This document shows positions 1 to 8,132 of a stretch of 36,220 nucleotides of DNA, piece by piece. The notes under the pieces were generated by a model. It saw only the letters and a program-made list of their open reading frames with translations. It was not told the origin of the DNA and searched no databases. Position 1 is the stretch's first letter, and every line of letters starts with the position of its first letter. The position numbers and the translations under genes were made by a program. The DNA comes from Clostridiales bacterium (GTDB lineage: Bacteria > Bacillota > Clostridia > Oscillospirales > Ruminococcaceae): positions 1 to 36,220 of the forward strand of contig JAHZAY010000016.1 in the NCBI GenBank assembly GCA_019423685.1, in the 5' to 3' direction.

Positions 1-55
1 AAACAAATTGTACTACGATGGTTTTCAAAAAGTGCTGTATCACTACTCGCACCAC

Positions 56-97
56 AAAAAAAGAGCTTCAACCAACCGGTTGGAGCTCCTTTTTTTA
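56..97 (+). terminator. Rho-independent terminator
   Basis: Arms GAGCTTCAACC (63-73) and GGTTGGAGCTC (78-88) pair with one G-U wobble around a four-base loop and are followed by a run of T. An A-run precedes the stem, so it may also work in the other direction. It must end a gene lying left of the window, because bases 1-55 hold no recognisable coding sequence. Confidence 0.8.
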
Positions 98-166
98 TAT
101 CGCTTCCCCTTTGTGCTTTTTTATTTCTTACGGTATCCTGCCTTTGACCGCAATGGAGGTGTACAG

Positions 167-739
167 ATGAAACAGGGAATTTTGATCTTTGGTCCTTCCG
201 GTGCGGGGAAATCCACGCTTGGCCGGTTGACAGCGCAGCGGATGCACTTCTTATTCGTCGATATTGATGACTACATCTGGCGCAAAGATACCCAAATCCC
301 CTTTTCACAGATGTATTCCCGAGAAGAAAAGATTCATCTGTTAGGGGACGCCATCAAAACTGCCGACCGCTTTGTCATGGCCGGGTCGATGGACAGCTTT
401 CACCAACACTTCGACCCATTCTTTTCCCTCGCCATCTTTCTATATGCTCCCTCCCAGCTGCGCGTTGCGCGGGTAGACCGGAGAGAGCGGGAGCAATTCG
501 GGGCACGAGTTCTGCCCGGCGGCGACATGGCCGAAGAACACCAGCGTTTTCTTCGCAGTGTGGCCAGCTACGACACTGGGTTGCAAGAGGATGGCCCAAC
601 TTTACAAAAACATATGCTCTGGGCCGAGCAGCTTCCCTGCCCTCTGCTGAAACTCAATGGAGAGGACCCATTGTTGTACAACGCACAGAAAATTGAACAA
701 GCCTATTGGGCTGCACTTGACGGCCTGCCCATACGGTGA
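167..739 (+). CDS. P-loop kinase-like ATPase (shikimate/adenylate kinase fold)
   Basis: This 190-residue protein has a clear Walker A motif, GPSGAGKST, at residues 9-17, followed by an acidic VDIDDYIW stretch where small-molecule kinases of the shikimate/adenylate kinase fold bind substrate. An R-rich region near residues 103-112 (RVDRREREQ) could be the lid. The ATG at 167 is chosen because GGAGGTG lies about seven bases upstream. The reading frame is open back to position 8, but that extension runs through the upstream terminator and is not credible. The substrate is unknown. The gene stands alone between two terminators. Similar proteins are usually annotated only as AAA-family ATPase, so ATP binding is well supported and phosphotransfer is inferred. 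Confidence 0.8.
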   Translation: MKQGILIFGPSGAGKSTLGRLTAQRMHFLFVDIDDYIWRKDTQIPFSQMYSREEKIHLLGDAIKTADRFVMAGSMDSFHQHFDPFFSLAIFLYAPSQLRVARVDRREREQFGARVLPGGDMAEEHQRFLRSVASYDTGLQEDGPTLQKHMLWAEQLPCPLLKLNGEDPLLYNAQKIEQAYWAALDGLPIR

Positions 740-837
740 ACCCCTTTTATGGCTCACCTACTAGCGGATCTTCTGGCTCCTTGACAGGGTCGGCGTGATT
801 GCAGCCAAGACCAATTTTTAAACTTTCTTCTGCTTTT

Positions 838-877
838 TAAAATCCTGCCCTGCACATGCAAGGCAGGATTTCTTTTT
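838..877 (+). terminator. Rho-independent terminator
   Basis: The stem AAATCCTGCC / GGCAGGATTT, extended by pairing within the TGCACATGCA loop, is followed by TTCTTTTTT. It ends transcription of the kinase-like gene. Confidence 0.85.
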
Positions 878-984
878 TGCGCATGAAAATTCCCCTTCTC
901 CTCCTTTTTTCTGTCAAAACAGAGAAGTTGTTCCCCTTGTTCCGTCTTTTTGCCCAATTAGGACTACCATTATTATGGCATTTA

Positions 985-993
985 TGCTATATT
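985..993 (+). promoter_or_regulatory. Extended -10 promoter element for the MATE gene
   Basis: TG-C-TATATT (985-993) matches an extended -10 box, and no good -35 lies 17 bases upstream. It is the best candidate start site for the exporter, about 55 bases before the ATG. Confidence 0.4.
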
Positions 994-1047
994 AGATAGC
1001 TGGCGGCAACCGGCCGCCAAGAGGATAAAATCTCAGAGGTGAACGAC

Positions 1048-2373
1048 ATGACAAAAGATTTGACAAGGGGAAAGCCCTTTTCTTCCCTGCTATCCTTTTC
1101 GCTGCCGGTCATTGGCGGCAACCTGTTCCAGCTGTTTTATACGCTGGCTGACTCGATCATCGTAGGCCGCACGTTGGGCGCCAATGCGTTGGCGGCGGTA
1201 GGCAATACCACCACCATCGTCCTTTTGGTGCTTTATTTTATCCAGGGTTTTGCAAGCGGATTTGGCATCTGTTTAGGGCATCGGTGCGGCGCCAAGGATG
1301 ACCGGGGAATGCGCCGCAGCATCGCCGTCTCTACCGTGCTGTGCATATTTTTTGCGATCATCATCACATTGGCCTGCTGCCTGTTGGCCCACCCTATGCT
1401 GCGCTGGATGAGCACCCCGGAGAGCATCTTTGACATGGCCTACGACTACATGTTTGTTGTGCTGCTGGGGTCCGGAGCCACCATCTTTTACAATATGATC
1501 TCCAACATCCTTCGCGCCTTGGGGGACAGCCGGACACCGCTGATCTTTCTGATTTTCTCGTCGATTATGAACATCGTGCTGGATGTCGTCTTTATCGTGC
1601 CCCTGCACGGGGGTGTGGCGGGCGCCGCATGGGCCACCGTCCTGAGCCAGCTGGTCTCCGCCATCCTGTGCACCATAACCGGGATGCACCACTTTTCGGT
1701 TATGCGGCTCAAAAAGGAGGATTTTTCCTCGCTGCTGCCAGAAGCAAAGGAACACCTGTCCATCGGCTTCCCCATGGGATTCCAGATGTCGGTCATGAGC
1801 ATCGGCCAGTTAGCGATGCAGGCGGCAGTCAATGCGTTGGGAGCACAGGCCATTGCAGGCTACACCGCAGCCACCAAGGTGGATCAGGTATCGGTCCTTA
1901 TCAACGGCGCGATGGGCATTGCAGTATCCAACTTTGTGGCACAAAACTACGGCGCGGGACTATATGACCGCATTCGTCAGGGCGTACGGGCTGGCCTGAT
2001 TCAGACCCAGACGCTCAATGTGCTGATGTGCGCGATGATTCTGCTTTGCCGCAACCTGGTAGTCCCTCTGTTTGTCGATGCGCCGACACCGGAGATTATC
2101 GGCTATTCCAACGGCTATCTTCTCGTTGTGGCGCCGTTTTATCTGGTGTTGGGCTTTTTGCAGATCTACCGCTCCTCCATCCAGAGCATGGGCAACGGCA
2201 AAGCGCCGTTTGCCGCCTGCATCATCGAGCTGATTATGCGAATTACCGGCACCTTTGGCCTTTCGATGGTGTTGGGATATGCCGGTATCTGTTTTGCCAC
2301 TCCACTGGCCTGGATCGGCGCGGTCGCTCTGCTGGTTCCGACCTACTACCGGATGATGCGGCAGATGGGGTAA
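1048..2373 (+). CDS. MATE-family multidrug/toxin efflux transporter
   Basis: This 441-residue, very hydrophobic protein has the typical MATE start (RGKPFSSLLSFSLPVIGGNLFQLFYTLADSIIVGR) and two related six-helix halves, the second beginning near the LSIGFPMGFQMSVMSIGQLAMQ segment. Family members export cationic drugs or metabolites in exchange for Na+ or H+. The length is normal for the family. The ATG at 1048 is chosen because AGAGGTG sits just upstream. A GTG at 1039 is in frame but overlaps that ribosome site. The gene is monocistronic. The substrate cannot be read from the sequence. Confidence 0.93.
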   Translation: MTKDLTRGKPFSSLLSFSLPVIGGNLFQLFYTLADSIIVGRTLGANALAAVGNTTTIVLLVLYFIQGFASGFGICLGHRCGAKDDRGMRRSIAVSTVLCIFFAIIITLACCLLAHPMLRWMSTPESIFDMAYDYMFVVLLGSGATIFYNMISNILRALGDSRTPLIFLIFSSIMNIVLDVVFIVPLHGGVAGAAWATVLSQLVSAILCTITGMHHFSVMRLKKEDFSSLLPEAKEHLSIGFPMGFQMSVMSIGQLAMQAAVNALGAQAIAGYTAATKVDQVSVLINGAMGIAVSNFVAQNYGAGLYDRIRQGVRAGLIQTQTLNVLMCAMILLCRNLVVPLFVDAPTPEIIGYSNGYLLVVAPFYLVLGFLQIYRSSIQSMGNGKAPFAACIIELIMRITGTFGLSMVLGYAGICFATPLAWIGAVALLVPTYYRMMRQMG

Positions 2374-2522
2374 ACATCCCGTTTGTCCGTTATGCATCGC
2401 CTCTCTGCTTTATTTTATGAAAAGGAAAATGTTCTCCAAAACCACAAAAAGCCCTGGTACTTTGCCAGCAACTTTTTGAGAGCTATCTGCCATTCTTACA
2501 GATGGGGGTTAGATAAAAATTC

Positions 2523-2551
2523 TTGACTTTTCTCCTCTCCCGCCCTATAAT
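2523..2551 (+). promoter_or_regulatory. Sigma-A promoter for the GNAT gene
   Basis: TTGACT (2523-2528), a 17-base spacer and a perfect TATAAT (2546-2551) lie about 60 bases before the acetyltransferase start. Confidence 0.85.
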
Positions 2552-2609
2552 GGAAAAATCATCTTGCAGAAGAATGATTGTACTTTCACATTTTTTAGGA
2601 GGGAACGAA

Positions 2610-3131
2610 ATGGACAGATTAAAACTGGTGCTGCCAACCGCAGCCGACAAGCAGGCAATTTGGGACTATCGCGAGGAGTTTTTAGACAATAACGACCATC
2701 TGGACGGAACTGGCGGCCTTGCCGACGCGCAAGATTTTGAGAGCTGGTACCAGAACAACCTGGCCAATCGCTCCCCAGAAACGGTTCGGCCCGGGCTAGT
2801 CCCCGCCTCCACCTATCTGGCAGTGCTTCAGGACAGCGGGGAGCTCATCGGCATGATCGATATCCGCCATCGGTTAAACGAGGGGCTGCTGCAATTTGGC
2901 GGGCACATCGGCTACAGCGTGCGTCCGTCGCGCCGCCGTCAGGGCTATGCGGTCGAGATGCTGCGGCTGGGACTTGCCGAATGCCGCAAGCTCGGCATCG
3001 ACCGGGTACTGCTCACCTGCAACAAGACGAATATCGGTTCAGCAAAAACCATCCAGCACAACGGCGGCATTTTGGAGAATGAGATCCAAACGCCCGACCG
3101 CATCACCCAGCGGTACTGGATTGCCCTATAA
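2610..3131 (+). CDS. GNAT-family N-acetyltransferase
   Basis: This 173-residue protein has the GNAT acetyl-CoA signature: a beta strand GHIGYSVRP followed by the pyrophosphate-binding loop RRRQGYAVEML, then VLLTCNKTNIGSAKTIQHNGG, where the NxxS and helix contribute to CoA and active-site binding. It probably acetylates an amino group on a small molecule or protein, but the acceptor is unknown. The start is fixed by TAGGAGGG (2596-2603) upstream of the ATG; the longer open frame starts inside the promoter. The gene is monocistronic, with its own promoter and terminator. Confidence 0.92.
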   Translation: MDRLKLVLPTAADKQAIWDYREEFLDNNDHLDGTGGLADAQDFESWYQNNLANRSPETVRPGLVPASTYLAVLQDSGELIGMIDIRHRLNEGLLQFGGHIGYSVRPSRRRQGYAVEMLRLGLAECRKLGIDRVLLTCNKTNIGSAKTIQHNGGILENEIQTPDRITQRYWIAL

Positions 3132-3134
3132 AAG

Positions 3135-3167
3135 AAAAGCCTGTATCCAAAATGGATACAGGCTTTT
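3135..3167. terminator. Bidirectional terminator between convergent genes
   Basis: Perfect 14-bp arms AAAAGCCTGTATCC and GGATACAGGCTTTT flank a five-base loop, with T-runs on both strands. It serves the plus-strand acetyltransferase and the minus-strand thioredoxin-domain gene. Confidence 0.93.
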
Positions 3168-3178
3168 TGCATCTGCCG

Positions 3179-4591
3179 TTATTTTGCCTTTGCGTACACC
3201 AGCAGCGCAGCGCACTGGTCAAAGGCATAGTCCTTATTTTCGGTGGTAAAGCTGCCGTTATACCCACTGGCGGTGGTAAAGGTGCGGCAGGTCTCCATCA
3301 GCATCAGAGACTGGCTGAACAAGCTGTCCTCGCCGGTCTCCAGCGCAATCAGGGCGGTCAGAGCGTACAGACCCGGTGTCTCATAGTTGTATGCCGCTAC
3401 CACTTTGCCGTCGGCGGTGTAACGGGCACGCAGCCCATTTCCCTCCACCTGATCGTACAGCCAATCGATGGTCTGCTGTTTGACCTTTCCTACCTGTGCC
3501 AGGTGGTAGACGGTCATCAGCGCATCGGCGGTGTCGATCGCCTGCTTGTTATAGCTGCCATTTTGGGTATTATATTCGCTGTAATACAGCGGAAGATCTG
3601 CACCGATGTAGCCTTTCTGCACAACCGACAGCGCCTGCTCATACGGTGCGCCGCGTCCGAGCAGCATCATCGATTCAAGATCGAGGTCGCTGAGCTCCAC
3701 GGTGCCGTTGAGCTTTCCATCTTTAAAATAGGTATTGACGATTTTTTCGCCCAGGGTGGCCGCATCGCCCTCATAGCCGCGCCAAGAGGACAGTGCGCCC
3801 AGCAGGCCGAGGTCTGCACCGAGATCCCCCGTCGAGCCGTTCAAGGCAACCCACTGGCGCTGGGTATCCAGCAGCGACTTATTGAGCGAATCTACCGCGT
3901 ACTGTGCCAGCAGGCTCTGTGCGTCGTAGCTGATATAGTTGGAGCCGACCTGCCGTTTCACCGTTCCGCTCTGGTTGAGCAGGTTTGCCTGCACATAGGA
4001 GAGGGTTGCTTTATCTGCGCCGTTGATAGCGTAATCGAGCATTGCGCGCACCTCACCTGCACTGGTGATGACATTCGGGTTAATCAGCACAACCTCGCCC
4101 TGAGGGTTTAAAACAAAGGTGGTCGGGATGGAATTGATGCCCAAAGCGTTGCGGAAATTTAATCCCTTGTCGTAGAGCGACGGCAGGGTAATGCCCTTTT
4201 CCTTCAGGTAAGCCGAGGCGGTGGCGATGGTGTCATCCACCCCATCGGTGCGGTTGACCAGATACCACTGTACATTTTCATACTCGTCGAGCACCGGCAG
4301 CATCTGGGACAGGTGGGAAAGCTCCTCCTCGCAGTCCGGGCACCAGCTGGCCCAATAGGTGACAAGGGTGTACTGATTCTCCCCCATCTCGATCTTGGCA
4401 GCTTTTCCGTTGCCGTCATAAAGGCTGTTATAGGGCAGCTGCTGACCAATGATCGTCTTTGTTGGGTAATAATAATTTTTTATTCTCTTCTCCGAGGCAG
4501 CCGAAGCGGTAACCGAAAAGATCACCGGCAGCACCAGTGCGATCGCACAGATGGCGCACAGCACCCGGCAAAGGGTTTTCTTAAAATGCAT
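3179..4591 (-). CDS. Secreted thioredoxin-domain protein with long helical C-terminal region
   Basis: This 470-residue protein begins with a signal peptide (about residues 1-32, ending TASAAS). A TlpA/thioredoxin-like domain follows (about 50-190), with the redox motif WCPDC (Cys84, Cys87) and the cis-proline loop IPTTF (Pro156). It is therefore probably an extracytoplasmic thiol-disulfide oxidoreductase. Residues about 200-470 form a second region rich in predicted helices, with patterns such as NYETPGLYALTALIALETG that recall (alpha/alpha) toroid glycosidases of the GH8 type. That resemblance is a guess from pattern, and catalytic acids are not assigned. No lipobox is visible, so the protein may be released or held by the uncleaved signal. 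It has its own strong promoter, and GGGAGGAAAC precedes the ATG. Confidence 0.85.
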   Translation of the reverse strand: MHFKKTLCRVLCAICAIALVLPVIFSVTASAASEKRIKNYYYPTKTIIGQQLPYNSLYDGNGKAAKIEMGENQYTLVTYWASWCPDCEEELSHLSQMLPVLDEYENVQWYLVNRTDGVDDTIATASAYLKEKGITLPSLYDKGLNFRNALGINSIPTTFVLNPQGEVVLINPNVITSAGEVRAMLDYAINGADKATLSYVQANLLNQSGTVKRQVGSNYISYDAQSLLAQYAVDSLNKSLLDTQRQWVALNGSTGDLGADLGLLGALSSWRGYEGDAATLGEKIVNTYFKDGKLNGTVELSDLDLESMMLLGRGAPYEQALSVVQKGYIGADLPLYYSEYNTQNGSYNKQAIDTADALMTVYHLAQVGKVKQQTIDWLYDQVEGNGLRARYTADGKVVAAYNYETPGLYALTALIALETGEDSLFSQSLMLMETCRTFTTASGYNGSFTTENKDYAFDQCAALLVYAKAK

Positions 4592-4778
4592 AGCTGTTTC
4601 CTCCCTTTCATTTTGACGTTTTAAATATACTCACCTGCCCTCGCCCTGTCAAGGGCAAAGGAGAGATCCACTGCATTGCTGGGGCGCGCTGTGCAGCGAC
4701 GGCCTTTGGCACTCCCACTGCATCCTGCCGCTGCCATTTGCAGTTACAGCGCCCCCTTAAAAGAGGCGCTGCAAAAGA
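4592..4778. other. Intergenic region: promoter and weak hairpin
   Basis: It carries the promoter of the thioredoxin-domain gene (4624-4652) and, next to the deaminase stop, a hairpin CAGCGCC...GGCGCTG (about 4748-4772). The hairpin lacks a clear T-run, so it is at best a weak terminator for the deaminase. Confidence 0.5.
4624..4652 (-). promoter_or_regulatory. Sigma-A promoter for the thioredoxin-domain gene
   Basis: On the minus strand a perfect TTGACA (4647-4652) is followed after 17 bases by TATATT (4624-4629), about 35 bases before the start codon. Confidence 0.85.
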
Positions 4779-5276
4779 TTAGTATCCGATCTGTTCCATC
4801 GAGGCGTCCTGATTGACCCAGCTTTCCCAAACGTCAATGGTGCGGTACTCGGTTGCGGTGTCCCGCACCACCACCGTCTGGATGCCTGCATTGATAATCA
4901 TTCTCTTGCACATCGCACAGGGGTTGGCATCTTTGACATAGCTGCCATCCTTATACTCGATGCCGACCAGATACAGGGTGCTGCCGATCATCTCGGAGCG
5001 CGGCGCACTGATGATGGCGTTGGCTTCGGCGTGCACCGACCGGCACAGCTCATAGCGCTCACCGCGCGGCACGTTGAGCTTTTCTCTGGTGCAGTAACCC
5101 AGATCGCAGCAGTTCTGCCGGCCCCTTGGCGCACCTACATATCCGGTGGAGATGATCTCGTCATTCTTGACAATGATCGCTCCGAAGTTGCGGCGCAGGC
5201 AGGTGCCCCTTGCAGAAACTGTCTGCGCGATATCCAGGTAATAGTTCGTCTTATCCACTCGTTTTGCATTTGCCAT
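4779..5276 (-). CDS. dCMP deaminase-like cytidine/deoxycytidylate deaminase
   Basis: This 165-residue protein carries the zinc-dependent deaminase motifs HAE (His82, Glu84 in VHAEANAI) and PCAMC (Cys120, Cys123). The extended N-terminal half, with RNFGAIIVKNDEIISTGYVGAP, is typical of the dCMP deaminase/ComEB group, which turns dCMP into dUMP for thymidylate synthesis. An additional Cys pair and Cys62 (CCDLGYC) match the second zinc site seen in some family members. It lies 39 bases downstream of degV on the same strand and is probably co-transcribed with it. A tRNA or guanine deaminase role is less likely from the motif spacing. Confidence 0.88.
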   Translation of the reverse strand: MANAKRVDKTNYYLDIAQTVSARGTCLRRNFGAIIVKNDEIISTGYVGAPRGRQNCCDLGYCTREKLNVPRGERYELCRSVHAEANAIISAPRSEMIGSTLYLVGIEYKDGSYVKDANPCAMCKRMIINAGIQTVVVRDTATEYRTIDVWESWVNQDASMEQIGY

Positions 5277-5315
5277 TTGTTTTTACCTTCCTTTTGTTTC
5301 CCATTTCATAGCGCT

Positions 5316-6185
5316 TTATTTTTGGCGCAAGAATCCAATGCCCAGCATCTTTGGTCCACTGTTGATGCTGACTGCACAGCCAACATCCTCGACCATATCC
5401 AGCTTGCGTCCCAGTTTCTTTTGCAGCAGTGCGCGCATCTCCTCGTTCATCTCGGGCAGGGTGCCATCCAGCATGAGCAGCGGAGAATCTTTGGCTATAT
5501 TTTCCTGGGCAATCTGTGCGATCCGTTGCAGGACCGAGTTGTTGCCGCGGGTTTTGGCAAAGATGGTGATCTGGCCCTGATACAGCCGGATGACCGGCCG
5601 GATTCCCAGCGCCTCGCCGACAATGCTGGCCGCACAGCTGATGCGCCCGGACTTTTTGATGAACTCAAAGGAAAAAGCGGTGATGTACAGGTCAATGCGG
5701 TTGACCCAATCGTTGAGATAATCCAGAATCTCCTGGACCGATTTGCCGTCCCGAACCATCTGGGACGCCTGCGTCAGCGGGTAGCCGTACCCCAGCGAGA
5801 AGGTCTTGGAGTCCAGAACGTGGATATTAAACTTTCCCTTTGCCTGGGGGCAATTGTCAAAAAACATCTCCACCGCATCCTTTGCACGCAGGTAGGTGGC
5901 AGAAGCGGTCGACGAAATGCCCATCAGGATGACGTCGGTACAGCCGCGCTCATACGCCTTTGCGTAGTGCTCGCAGTAGGTGACGGGGGAAATTTGCGAG
6001 GTTGTAGGGATCTGTTTGGACTGTTGCAGGATGGTATAAAATTCGCGTGGGGTAAAATCCACCCCTTCCAGATAGCCCTTTCCGTCCACCGCTATTGGAA
6101 TGGGGATGACTTCGATGCCCAATTGCTGGGTCAAACTGCCAGGCAGATCGCAGGCAGAATCGGTCATCAATTGTATGCGTTGCAT
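5316..6185 (-). CDS. DegV-family fatty-acid-binding protein
   Basis: This 289-residue protein shows the DegV hallmarks: an N-terminal TDSACDLP motif, the EFYTILQQSKQIPTTSQISP segment, SSTASATYLRA, and a C-terminal domain with FIKKSGRIS and GIRPVI. DegV/FakB proteins bind a fatty acid in a deep pocket, and in FakAB systems they present it to the kinase FakA. No fakA is in the window, so the role in fatty-acid use is inferred from the family. Strong AGGAGGAAGC precedes the ATG. The deaminase follows on the same transcript. Confidence 0.93.
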   Translation of the reverse strand: MQRIQLMTDSACDLPGSLTQQLGIEVIPIPIAVDGKGYLEGVDFTPREFYTILQQSKQIPTTSQISPVTYCEHYAKAYERGCTDVILMGISSTASATYLRAKDAVEMFFDNCPQAKGKFNIHVLDSKTFSLGYGYPLTQASQMVRDGKSVQEILDYLNDWVNRIDLYITAFSFEFIKKSGRISCAASIVGEALGIRPVIRLYQGQITIFAKTRGNNSVLQRIAQIAQENIAKDSPLLMLDGTLPEMNEEMRALLQKKLGRKLDMVEDVGCAVSINSGPKMLGIGFLRQK

Positions 6186-6463
6186 AATGCTTCCTCCTTT
6201 TTTCTCTCTCCCTTTTCTTGGTTTTGCATTTTTTATTCTATTTCCGTTTCGACCTCTTTTTTACTTGGTCAGAATATTTTTTAATTTTTTTGTATCTTCT
6301 ATAAGTACTAGTTTACCGAATTGTTCGGATACCTTCAACCTTTTTTTAAAAATTTTTATACTTTATTCATTCGCCTTGGTCTGCTTTTCATCGGGCTGTG
6401 CTTCCTTTTTGGCGCATTTTGCCGTATAATAGGGGTACAATCTTTTGATGAAAGGGTGATTTT
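6186..6463. other. Divergent intergenic region between degV and deoD
   Basis: This AT-rich stretch lies between divergent genes. It holds a small dyad CCGAATTGTTCGG (6316-6328) that could be an operator, and TATAAT (6425-6430) as a likely -10 for deoD without a convincing -35. No degV promoter of good quality was found. Confidence 0.45.
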
Positions 6464-7168
6464 ATGTCCGTTCCGACTCCTCACAACGACGCGCGTCTGG
6501 GCGACATTGCCAAAACTGTGCTGATGCCTGGAGACCCATTGCGGGCTCAACTGTTGGCGCAAACCTATCTGCAAAACCCCACCTGCTACAATCAGGTGCG
6601 CGGGATGCTGGGCTTCACCGGCACCTACAACGGCAAGCCCGTCTCGGTGCAGGGCAGCGGCATGGGAATGCCTTCGATGGGCATCTACTCCCACGAGCTG
6701 TTCTCGTTTTATGGGGTGGACACCATCATCCGCATCGGTTCTGCCGGCGCCATCGACCCCTCCTTAAAGATCGGGGACATTGTGGTGGCTGTAGCCTCCT
6801 GTACGACCTCCAGCTACGCTGCGCAATATCATCTGCCCGGTTCCTTTGCACCGACGGCCGACTTTTCCCTGGCTCGCCGTGCAGCGCAAATCTGCGAGCA
6901 GAAAAACTTCCGCTATAAAGCGGGATCGGTGCTCTGCTCCGACTGGTTCTACGACGAGTCCCAAGGGCTGCCCGCCTGGCAACAGATGGGCGTTTTGGCC
7001 GTCGAGATGGAATCTGCTGCCCTATATATGGAGGCTGCCCGCGCACAAAAGAAGGCGCTGTGCCTGCTGACCATTTCGGACAACCCCTTTACCGGGGAAG
7101 CTGTGAGCGCTCAAACTCGCCAAAACGCCTTTACCCAGATGATGGAAGTGGCGCTGGCATTGATTTAG
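6464..7168 (+). CDS. deoD: Purine-nucleoside phosphorylase, DeoD type
   Basis: This 234-residue protein matches the hexameric DeoD family across its length. Visible features are the N-terminal MPGDPLRAQLLAQTYL phosphate-site loop, GSGMGMPSMGIYSHEL, the RIGSAGA phosphate-binding segment, VEMESAALY (ribose-binding Met-Glu) and SDNPFTGE with the catalytic Asp. It splits purine (deoxy)nucleosides with phosphate into base and (deoxy)ribose-1-phosphate for salvage. AAAGGGTGA precedes the ATG. Cytidine deaminase follows after 34 bases, which gives a nucleoside-salvage operon. Confidence 0.96.
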   Translation: MSVPTPHNDARLGDIAKTVLMPGDPLRAQLLAQTYLQNPTCYNQVRGMLGFTGTYNGKPVSVQGSGMGMPSMGIYSHELFSFYGVDTIIRIGSAGAIDPSLKIGDIVVAVASCTTSSYAAQYHLPGSFAPTADFSLARRAAQICEQKNFRYKAGSVLCSDWFYDESQGLPAWQQMGVLAVEMESAALYMEAARAQKKALCLLTISDNPFTGEAVSAQTRQNAFTQMMEVALALI

Positions 7169-7202
7169 GCTCTGCGCGACTTTCCAGAAAGGGGATGCGA
7201 AG

Positions 7203-7619
7203 ATGTACGAAAAGAGATTGATTGAACTGGCTCTCAAAGCGCGTGAAAAGGCTTACTGCCCCTACTCCAATTTTGCTGTCGGGGCAGCGCTGCTCTGCCA
7301 GGACGGCACCATCTATACCGGCTGCAACATCGAATCCTCCGCCTATACCCCCACCGTCTGTGCCGAACGCACCGCTTTTTTTAAGGCCATCTCGGAGGGA
7401 AAGCGGGAATTTATCTGCATTGCGGTAGTTGGCGGGCGCAAGGATGCCGATGTGTTGCCGATGACCACCCCGTGCGGCGTCTGCCGGCAGGTGATGATGG
7501 AATTTTGCGACCCGCGCAGCTTTTTGATCTTCTGCGCGACTTCGCCCGATCACTACAAGGCCTATACCTTAGCCCAACTTCTGCCAAAGGGGTTTGGCCC
7601 CAGCAATCTTGGCATCTAA
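7203..7619 (+). CDS. cdd: Cytidine deaminase
   Basis: This 138-residue protein, close to the usual tetrameric Cdd length, has the zinc ligands and catalytic Glu in CAERTA and PCGVCR, plus YCPYSNFAVGAALL and TGCNIES for substrate binding. It converts cytidine and deoxycytidine to uridine and deoxyuridine in pyrimidine salvage. It lies 34 bases after deoD, with GAAAGGGGATG as ribosome site, and is followed by the small DUF4177-like gene. Confidence 0.96.
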   Translation: MYEKRLIELALKAREKAYCPYSNFAVGAALLCQDGTIYTGCNIESSAYTPTVCAERTAFFKAISEGKREFICIAVVGGRKDADVLPMTTPCGVCRQVMMEFCDPRSFLIFCATSPDHYKAYTLAQLLPKGFGPSNLGI

Positions 7620-7648
7620 AATCGGATTTTTATTTAGGAGGAACCACC

Positions 7649-7858
7649 ATGAAAAACTATGAGTACAAATTTGTCGAAGTGCCGATCGCGCCGCAAAACA
7701 AGGAGGATGTCAAAAATTACTCCCCATTTAAAATTTGCGCACGGGTAATTGGCACCGAAGCACAGACCGGTTGGCGGTTAAAGCAGATTATGGAACCGAA
7801 GATGAGCGTCATCGGCGCCAACGCTTACCTGGTGATCCTGGAAAGGGAAAAAGAATAA
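7649..7858 (+). CDS. Small DUF4177-like protein
   Basis: This 69-residue protein opens with KNYEYKFVEVP and ends in a beta strand (NAYLVILERE), with TGWRLKQI in the middle. The pattern recalls the small DUF4177 family, whose function is unknown. The start is set by TAGGAGGAACC just before the ATG at 7649; the frame is open further upstream but overlaps cdd out of frame. It sits 29 bases after cdd and is probably the last gene of the salvage transcript. Confidence 0.75.
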   Translation: MKNYEYKFVEVPIAPQNKEDVKNYSPFKICARVIGTEAQTGWRLKQIMEPKMSVIGANAYLVILEREKE

Positions 7859-7868
7859 AAGTTTTCGC

Positions 7869-8050
7869 CAGCCTTTTTCAAAAGGCTGTGGTTTTCAAAG
7901 GCAAAGCCTTTGCGTTGGAAGCGCCTTTTGAAGGGAAAATCTGCAAGCCGAAATGGCTTGCAGATTGGGGAACTTTTTGCAAGAGAAAAAGTTCCCGGTA
8001 AACTATCGTTTTATACAACCTAAGCAAAACCTTCCGGTGGACGGTTTTGC
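7869..8050. repeat. Array of five hairpins in intergenic DNA
   Basis: Five perfect dyads lie in about 180 bases: AGCCTTTT/AAAAGGCT (7870-7887), CAAAGGC/GCCTTTG (7896-7912), AATCTGCAAGCC/GGCTTGCAGATT (7938-7966), GGGAACTTTTT/AAAAAGTTCCC (7968-7996) and GCAAAACC/GGTTTTGC (8024-8050). None has a normal terminator T-tract, although the first can serve as a weak terminator for the salvage operon. The gap 7859-8132 has no credible gene. It could be a repeated intergenic element or a structured RNA. Confidence 0.6.
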
Positions 8051-8132
8051 GCTGATAAAGGTGTGCCGCAACTACGCAATTTTTCCAAAATCAAAAATAG
8101 AACAATCCTCTTTTTGCTGAAAGGAGCTTTCC

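Larger units (their letters stand above)
740..1047. other. Intergenic region with terminator and MATE leader
   Basis: Bases 740-837 hold nothing recognisable. A terminator follows at 838-877. Bases 957-1047 carry an extended -10 motif and a short GC-rich hairpin (TGGCGGC...GCCGCCA, 1001-1020) in the leader of the exporter gene. Confidence 0.6.

Noticed and set aside
10..166. N-terminal extension of the first kinase-like gene
   Set aside because: It would translate through a terminator, and a good ribosome site marks the ATG at 167.
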